From Ruminococcaceae bacterium R-25 (lineage in GTDB: Bacteria > Bacillota > Clostridia > Saccharofermentanales > Saccharofermentanaceae): a DNA stretch of 64,000 nucleotides. Both the position numbers and the translations under genes were made by a program. Each line of letters begins with the position of its first letter. Within the stretch, counting starts at the first letter, position 1. Below the pieces are notes generated by a model that worked only from the letters and a program-made list of their open reading frames with translations, did not search any database and was not told where the DNA came from. The stretch spans positions 868,001 to 932,000 of the forward strand of contig QGFZ01000001.1 of the NCBI GenBank assembly GCA_003149065.1. Reading direction: 5' to 3'. Of this stretch, positions 59,142 to 64,000 are shown one piece after another.

Positions 59142-60800
59142 ATGGCCGCTGGTACTCCAGACATAAAAGGATTCTTTGAAGCACTCGACGAATGCGCCGA
59201 TTGTAAATTTACGGACAAATTTTTCAAGTACGCCGACTATCTCTCAATAGCCAAGATCGAAGATACCCAGATAATCAGCGGCAGACCCGTATCCAAAAAT
59301 GTAGACTTTCTGTCCGATAATGTCGGCCAGGAATTTTTCGAAGTAACACTGGGCACCAGGGATTCCGTTACCACGGTAGTCAGATTCACTTATAAGCAGT
59401 TCCCTCCCCAGCAGACCGTTGAGCAGCAGGAATTCATCAAGATATTCAGGGCATCCGTTGCCCACATGATCGCTGTATCCCGTCTCAGCGCCCAGTATTC
59501 ATATCTCTACAACTACGATATGGAGTTCGGCATGTACAATCCGAACTATCTCTTCACCAAATTCGACGAGATGTTCGCAACCGGAGTCGCTACAAAATAC
59601 TCCGTTGCCTTCATCAACATTAAACAGGTTAACCAGCTGAACAGATACTTCGGTTCTGATATTGCTGGCACCGCGATCAAGAGTTACGCCAATAAACTCA
59701 AAGAGCTGATTGACGAGAGTAGAGGCGAATTCGCAGTTCATTTGGGCGGCGACAACTTCATTGTCGTCATCATCACTTCCCGCCTCCCCGAGCTCGAGAG
59801 ACTCATCACTTCCGTTCCTGTAACACTTGCTTACGGTGTCGACAAATTCGAGTATGTCATTAAAAGCAGAGCCGGCATTACCACCATTAAAACAAGCCAC
59901 AGAAACGGCAAGCACGTTATGGGCGAGTGCTCTCAGGCTTACACTTATTCCAGGAAGAACAACATCGACATCGTATATTATTCCGACGAAATAAACGAAA
60001 AGAGCCACAACAATACAGAGACACTCACTAAAGCTCTAAACGATAACAAGTTCCTCATCTACTACCAGCCGATCATCAGCGTCGAAGACCAACCGCACCT
60101 TCACGCCGCTGAAGCTCTTGTAAGATGGCCAGTTGACGGCAGGATCATAGCACCTGAGGAGTTCATTAACATTGCTACAGATTCAGGTCTCGTTACAAGG
60201 ATCGACTTCTACGTTTTGGAAAACGTCTGCAAGAACATCAAGAACTGGCAGTCAATGAACATCCCGCTTGTTCCCATCTCGATCAACTTCTCCGGCCGTC
60301 ATCTTTTCAATAATTCGATCGCTAATGACATCCTGGCAGTTATCGACAAATATGAAGTTGACCACAGCCTCATCGGCATCGAATTCTCAGAGCCGGACTT
60401 CACACAGAGAATGCCGATCCTCAAAGACGTCAGCCAGACACTGACCGATGCGGGTGTCCTCGTTACTCTGGACAAATTCAGTACCGGCCAGTCCACTCTT
60501 AACATCCTCCACGACCTGGAAGCTAACTACGTTAAGATCGAAGCCGACCGTTTCGAACCTGAAGACCAAAGAGGCCGTATCATCACAAACAACATGATCA
60601 ACCTCGCTAACATCTTAGGCTACAAAGTTATCTGCGAAGGCGTTCATACCCAGAAGCAGGTCGAAGACCTTAAGATGTGCGGATGCCTCCTCTTCCAGTC
60701 TTTCTTCTACGACAAGCCAATGTCCGAAAGATTCTTCTTAAACAGACTTCAGAATCCTCTCTACGAGAATGAAGAGCCTTCAGGTATGCCTGCCCAGTAA
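59142..60800 (+). CDS. degenerate GGDEF-EAL domain protein
   Basis: 552 aa. Residues 1-~130 are an unassigned sensor-like region. The GGDEF domain (~145-285) reads GGDNF at its active site, so cyclase activity is doubtful. The EAL domain (~300-545) keeps EALVRW, INFSGRHL, IEFSE, the VKIEADRF lysine and CEGV, but the metal-binding DDFG is LDKFSTG, with the second Asp replaced by Lys, and QGY is QSF. It is more likely a c-di-GMP or nucleotide-binding effector than an active phosphodiesterase. Soluble. A hairpin overlaps its stop. Confidence 0.88.
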   Translation: MAAGTPDIKGFFEALDECADCKFTDKFFKYADYLSIAKIEDTQIISGRPVSKNVDFLSDNVGQEFFEVTLGTRDSVTTVVRFTYKQFPPQQTVEQQEFIKIFRASVAHMIAVSRLSAQYSYLYNYDMEFGMYNPNYLFTKFDEMFATGVATKYSVAFINIKQVNQLNRYFGSDIAGTAIKSYANKLKELIDESRGEFAVHLGGDNFIVVIITSRLPELERLITSVPVTLAYGVDKFEYVIKSRAGITTIKTSHRNGKHVMGECSQAYTYSRKNNIDIVYYSDEINEKSHNNTETLTKALNDNKFLIYYQPIISVEDQPHLHAAEALVRWPVDGRIIAPEEFINIATDSGLVTRIDFYVLENVCKNIKNWQSMNIPLVPISINFSGRHLFNNSIANDILAVIDKYEVDHSLIGIEFSEPDFTQRMPILKDVSQTLTDAGVLVTLDKFSTGQSTLNILHDLEANYVKIEADRFEPEDQRGRIITNNMINLANILGYKVICEGVHTQKQVEDLKMCGCLLFQSFFYDKPMSERFFLNRLQNPLYENEEPSGMPAQ

Positions 60801-60816
60801 GGCATATCACCTGAAG
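60778..60816. terminator. terminator-like hairpin overlapping two converging stops
   Basis: CTTCAGGT-ATGCC pairs with GGCAT-ACCTGAAG (3-nt bulge) over the end of the GGDEF-EAL gene and the stop of the nuclease-like gene; CTATTTTCG follows on the plus strand. Confidence 0.5.
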
Positions 60817-61601
60817 CTATTTTCGATCATCTCGGTTACTACTCTTACATCAAGCGGTTGTTTCGCAGATTCAAACGTGTAGAACAATCTGTCACCCTGG
60901 AATATTCCTTCAAACGCATATTTTCTTGATCTGTCTATCATATCCTCAACATAATCCGGGTCACCCATCTTGCCGCAGTGTTCATAGTAAATGATCTGCC
61001 TGTCGCTAAGCCTCAGGATCGTAAAGTCCGGATGGAATATTTCACCGCCCACCAATAGCGGACACTCATATTTATAAGGAATACCATAGTCATAAAGCAT
61101 GTTCGCAATGATCATCTCTGACTTAGATCTGACACGTTCGCCCTTCTTGGTTATATATACCGGCACATCATCAGAAATAGGTTTCTTCTTATATGGTTGA
61201 TTCACCCAGCGTTTTACAAAAGCGTCATCGGATATCATTATGTTTTTAGCAAACATCCTTCGCTCTTCCGGAAGAATGTTATAAATATCTTCTGCAACCG
61301 TCTCAGGATACTTCAAGATCAAATTCTCTAATACTGATTTTTCTTTGCGTGCGGCCTTCAAAACCATTTCAAGGTAACTTTTTTGAACCAGCACCTCTAT
61401 CTCTTCCGGATTCTTTCTGCTTAAAAGCCTTTCTTTCCTGTTTTTCGTTTCACCATAAGCATAGTAATAGGCACTATTATTCCTATGTTTTATTATTAAG
61501 CGGCCTTGTGGCACCCGCGCTAACTTTTCTTCGGTCTTCTTAACAAGATCTGAAATAACTCTGTATCTTTCAGAAAGGCTATTTCGCAAACCATAACTCA
61601 T
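60807..61601 (-). CDS. PD-(D/E)XK-type putative nuclease (paralog of the 6476-7279 gene)
   Basis: 264 aa from the ATG at 61601, chosen because AAGGAG lies 7 nt upstream; a longer frame continues through the repeat array and is not credible. The nuclease-like core is RSKSEMIIANML (Glu162), GIPYKYE (173-179), HPDFTIL (Asp192) and IYYEHCGKMGDPDY (Glu207). N-terminal RN-x-SAYYYAYG resembles the same region in the paralog. Function unknown; members with YEHxG motifs recur as hypothetical proteins in Clostridia. It is 36 nt from the second repeat array and faces away from it. Confidence 0.6.
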   Translation of the reverse strand: MSYGLRNSLSERYRVISDLVKKTEEKLARVPQGRLIIKHRNNSAYYYAYGETKNRKERLLSRKNPEEIEVLVQKSYLEMVLKAARKEKSVLENLILKYPETVAEDIYNILPEERRMFAKNIMISDDAFVKRWVNQPYKKKPISDDVPVYITKKGERVRSKSEMIIANMLYDYGIPYKYECPLLVGGEIFHPDFTILRLSDRQIIYYEHCGKMGDPDYVEDMIDRSRKYAFEGIFQGDRLFYTFESAKQPLDVRVVTEMIENSFR

Positions 61602-61636
61602 ATAATTCTCCTTGTAATTCATGAACACTAATTGCT

Positions 61637-61832
61637 TGTATCGAAAACCAACAAAAATCATCCATTTTCGATACATCATGACTTTGCAGTGTATCGACAA
61701 CTGCCTAAAACATGCGTTTTTCGAGACAATTTCGCAAATTTGTATCGAAAACACTATCAAACCATTGGTTTTCGATACAGTGTCATCGGCAAGTGTATCG
61801 AAAAACAACCAAACCAGAGTCTTTTCGATACA
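61637..61832 (+). repeat. array of four 39-nt palindromic units, locus 2
   Basis: Units 61637-61675, 61690-61728, 61741-61779 and 61794-61832, each 12-nt arm, 15-nt centre, 12-nt arm (TGTATCGAAAAC ... GTTTTCGATACA with scattered changes; unit 2 has TGTATCGACAAC and TTTTTCGAGACA). Spacers are 14, 12 and 14 nt, total 196 bp, the same geometry as 47946-48141. It fills the divergent region between the nuclease-like gene and the aminotransferase gene. Confidence 0.92.
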
Positions 61833-61972
61833 GTTCTTTTTAATTTGAAACTTTTTATCTAAATGGCAACGACATTCAAGACACTAAGCCGCCCCTTGAA
61901 CGCGAAGGTGCTACTTCGTCTTATATATTTGTGCTATATTATTCCTAATTTTCATTCATAAGAGGTATTACT

Positions 61973-63163
61973 ATGATTTCCAAGAAAATGGCTGAAGCTC
62001 TTAAGGGCGGTTCCGAGATCCGCAAGATGTTTGAGGAAGGCGGAAGACTTAAGGCTATTTATGGTGCTGACAATGTTTATGATTTCTCGATCGGAAACCC
62101 CGACCTGGAGCCTCCGAAGGAAGTCTTCGATGCTTTAAAGGACCTTGCAAATAATCCTACACCCGGTATGCACGGATATATGCCCAACGCAGGTTATCCG
62201 TCCACACGCCAGATCGTAGCTGAAAAGCGCGGCAAGGAAGCCGGAATGGAGATCGGACCTGATGCAGTATGCATGACCGTTGGTGCGGCTTCTGCCATGA
62301 ATGACGTTCTTCACTCGATCCTTGATGCAGATGACGAAGTAATCCTTCTTGCTCCCTACTTCATGGAATATAACGGCTATGTCGCTAACCACAATGGTAA
62401 GGTAGTTATCGTTCAGACTGACGATAAGTTCATGCCCGTCATCGCCGATATCGAAAAGGCTATCACTTCCAAGACAAAGGCCATTATCGTTAACTCACCT
62501 AACAACCCGTCCGGTGTTGTTTATCCGGCTGAGCTCCTTACCCAGCTTAACGACATGCTCAAAAAGCAGGATCACACGATCTACGTAATCTCCGATGAGC
62601 CTTATATCGACTTAGCTTACGATGGAGCTGAGGTTCCCTGCGCTCTCAAGTACATCGATAATCTCATCATCTGCTTCTCATGGAGCAAGTCACTGTCACT
62701 CCCCGGTGAGAGAATCGGTTATACTCTCGTTTCACCTAAGTGCGCTGATTTTGCCGAACTCACAGGTGCGATCGTTCTTTCTAACAGAACACTCGGAAGC
62801 GTTAATGCTCCTGCTATCTGGCAGAAGGTTATCGAAAAGGCTATCTACGCAAAAGTAGATGTTGCAAACTATGAGAACAGAAGAAACCTTCTTTACTCCA
62901 ATATCGTTGACGCAGGCTTTGATGCTGTTAAGCCTAACGGCGCTCTCTACATCTTCATGAACACACCTGAGGGTCTGACAGACGAAGAGTTCGCTAAGAT
63001 CTGCGCCAAGCAGAATCTCCTTCTCGTTAAGGGTTCGAGCTTTGCACGCCCCGGGTACTGCCGTCTTGCTTTCTGCGTTTCTGAAGCTTCTATCAGGAAT
63101 TCCAGAAAGGCTTTCTTCGCAGTTGCTGAAGAGTTGGGCTTAAGCCACAGAACTGAACTCTGA
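61973..63163 (+). CDS. class I aminotransferase
   Basis: 396 aa, PLP fold type I. SIGNPDLEPP at the N-terminus, NSPNNPSGVVYP (substrate Asn), SDEPYIDLAYDG and the PLP-lysine motif FSWSKSLSLPGERIGY, then RLAFCVS with the carboxylate-binding Arg. Close to the aspartate/tyrosine/aromatic aminotransferase group AT-Ib-like; the substrate is not certain. AGAGG precedes the start. Monocistronic; the stop is 11 nt from the convergent sortase gene. Confidence 0.9.
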   Translation: MISKKMAEALKGGSEIRKMFEEGGRLKAIYGADNVYDFSIGNPDLEPPKEVFDALKDLANNPTPGMHGYMPNAGYPSTRQIVAEKRGKEAGMEIGPDAVCMTVGAASAMNDVLHSILDADDEVILLAPYFMEYNGYVANHNGKVVIVQTDDKFMPVIADIEKAITSKTKAIIVNSPNNPSGVVYPAELLTQLNDMLKKQDHTIYVISDEPYIDLAYDGAEVPCALKYIDNLIICFSWSKSLSLPGERIGYTLVSPKCADFAELTGAIVLSNRTLGSVNAPAIWQKVIEKAIYAKVDVANYENRRNLLYSNIVDAGFDAVKPNGALYIFMNTPEGLTDEEFAKICAKQNLLLVKGSSFARPGYCRLAFCVSEASIRNSRKAFFAVAEELGLSHRTEL

Positions 63164-63174
63164 TAAGCATTAAC

Positions 63175-63858
63175 TTAGGAAGGTATCAGCGTAACTATAA
63201 AGCGCCAGCTGTTTCCTTTCTCTCTGGCACAGGTGATCAGGGTTACCATCACGGGATAATCTTCTGAAGTGCCGACATAATCTTGAAGATCATAGGGTGA
63301 ACAGTAGTATCTGCCGTTCACCCTATAATTTTGCTCAAAGCCTTCGGGTGTGGTTATTGTGACGGCAGCGCCGTTTTTTATCTTTGTAAGTTTATCGAAG
63401 ATAGTATGTGTAATGTTATTCCTGTGTCCTACTATTATGCTGTTGCCTTTATCTCCGGGACTGGGCGAATAATCCATAAGGATCACGCCGTAGCGCATGG
63501 CCAGATCCGTGTTTTCTTCCCATATAGGTTCTTCGATATCTAGTGAAGGTATGCTGATTATCCCAATAAGATGCAGCTTATCTGTCGCGTTAGTATTTCC
63601 TGCGGTATATCTCGCTATCTGTATCAATCCTTCTGCTGCATTTTCTTCAGCTGTAGTCTCTTCGCCATTTATAGCAAGATAGTCGCCTTTAGGCACATCA
63701 TATTCAACATCGTCATTTTCTCTTCTGTTAAGCACTTCATCTTTTACAGTATTCCGGATATAGGACTTCGCATATTCTTCCAGGAACAAAAGCATCCCGA
63801 TAACGGATAAGATTATCAGGACTGCTCCCAGAAACGCTTTGAAATAGTTGCTTTTCAT
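63175..63858 (-). CDS. sortase
   Basis: 227 aa. N-terminal membrane anchor (~8-27), then a sortase beta-barrel: IPSLDIEEPIWE, GHRNN with the catalytic His145, VTLITCAREKG with Cys210, and WRFIV with Arg219. The TLxTC motif defines the family; the class (B, D or E-like) cannot be set by eye. It covalently anchors surface proteins or builds pili. Its start overlaps the stop of the upstream gene by 4 nt (ATGA), and that gene ends like a sortase substrate. Confidence 0.92.
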   Translation of the reverse strand: MKSNYFKAFLGAVLIILSVIGMLLFLEEYAKSYIRNTVKDEVLNRRENDDVEYDVPKGDYLAINGEETTAEENAAEGLIQIARYTAGNTNATDKLHLIGIISIPSLDIEEPIWEENTDLAMRYGVILMDYSPSPGDKGNSIIVGHRNNITHTIFDKLTKIKNGAAVTITTPEGFEQNYRVNGRYYCSPYDLQDYVGTSEDYPVMVTLITCAREKGNSWRFIVTLIPS

Positions 63859-64000
63859 CTTATGTTCCTTTTGATCATTTTTCTCTTGATCTCATCCGTT
63901 ACAAAATATGCGCCGGCACCAACTGACACCAAGAAGATCACTGCGCCTATAACAGTCTTGCTGCTTAAGAGTTCGCCTGATATAGGAATGTCTGTTACCG
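63855..64000 (-). CDS. C-terminus of a probable sortase-anchored surface protein, partial
   Basis: Only the last ~48 codons are present; the gene enters from the right edge. They read VTDIPISGELLSSK, a hydrophobic span (TVIGAVIFLVSVGAGAYFV) and a basic tail (KRKMIKR). This is the pattern of a cell-wall sorting signal: a motif like x-P-x-(T/S)-G, membrane span and positive tail, with IPISGE in place of LPxTG. The overlap with the sortase gene supports a dedicated enzyme-substrate pair. A plain membrane protein is the alternative. Confidence 0.65.
   Translation of the reverse strand, partial: VTDIPISGELLSSKTVIGAVIFLVSVGAGAYFVTDEIKRKMIKRNIR

Noticed and set aside
61602-61808. N-terminal extension of the nuclease-like gene
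   Set aside because: The extra 69 codons cross the 39-nt unit array; the AAGGAG site fixes the start at 61601.

Overview
The window reads as chromosome of an anaerobic, low-to-moderate GC Clostridia (Bacillota), of the Lachnospiraceae/Oscillospirales/Saccharofermentans kind. The evidence is a Mini-RNase III gene, a LoaP-type NusG paralog, LicD, DegV, PepV, a sortase with an apparent sortase substrate, AAGGAG-type ribosome binding sites, and clustered tRNAs with encoded CCA ends. No rRNA, CRISPR array or classical insertion sequence is visible. The species cannot be named from sequence reading alone.

Layout. (1) 1-5919, minus strand: the start of a DegV gene, then a compact lipid-type operon (GT2 glycosyltransferase, alpha/beta hydrolase, acyl-AMP ligase fused to a carrier domain, tandem PlsC acyltransferase). 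(2) 5920-7640: an accessory island. It holds four ~64-bp palindromic repeats and a ~1.2-kb unit in which a PD-(D/E)XK nuclease-like gene is bracketed by inverted, structure-conserving ends. (3) 7640-8256: a zinc-ribbon membrane protein and a bidirectional terminator. (4) 8254-41277, minus strand: one of the largest things here, a ~33-kb exopolysaccharide supercluster headed by a LoaP-like antiterminator. In transcription order it holds an initiating sugar transferase, acetyltransferase, three GT4 enzymes, a Stealth phosphosugar transferase, GT2, a Wzy/O-antigen-ligase-like protein, an AraC regulator and the GDP-L-fucose pathway (gmd, fcl, manC, manA, phosphosugar mutase). These are followed by a GT-C-like membrane protein, an SGNH hydrolase, a phosphonate-activation block, a second initiating sugar transferase, a GlpA-like oxidoreductase triad, GT2 and LicD. 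A Wzz-like chain-length protein with its own promoter lies just upstream. (5) 43148-46366: PepV, an SH3b-NlpC/P60 wall hydrolase and a tRNA-Lys/Gln/His operon. (6) 46506-63163: housekeeping genes (argJ with a tandem ARG-box operator, trigger factor, isochorismatase-family hydrolase, tRNA-Arg, tyrosine phosphatase, cysS-mrnC-rlmB-lipoprotein, aminotransferase-purB, yraN, a degenerate GGDEF-EAL protein, an aminotransferase), interrupted by two 196-bp repeat arrays of identical geometry. (7) 63175-64000: a sortase and the C-terminus of its likely substrate.

How it fits together. The supercluster would build a fucose-containing surface polymer. PepM, a PhnW-like transaminase, a LicC-like nucleotidyltransferase and a three-domain nucleotidyltransferase/TagD/iron-ADH protein suggest that nucleotide-activated phosphonates (aminoethyl- and/or hydroxyethylphosphonate, inferred) are attached by LicD- or Stealth-type transferases. 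A phosphonopyruvate decarboxylase and a Wzx flippase are both missing from the window.

The features most likely to be undescribed are the structured-end nuclease unit at 6350-7551 and the twin arrays at 47946-48141 and 61637-61832. Each array has four 39-nt palindromic units with spacers of 14, 12 and 14 nt; the second lies directly upstream of a paralog of the same nuclease family. Product names rest on motif recognition only; glycosyltransferase specificities cannot be read from sequence.
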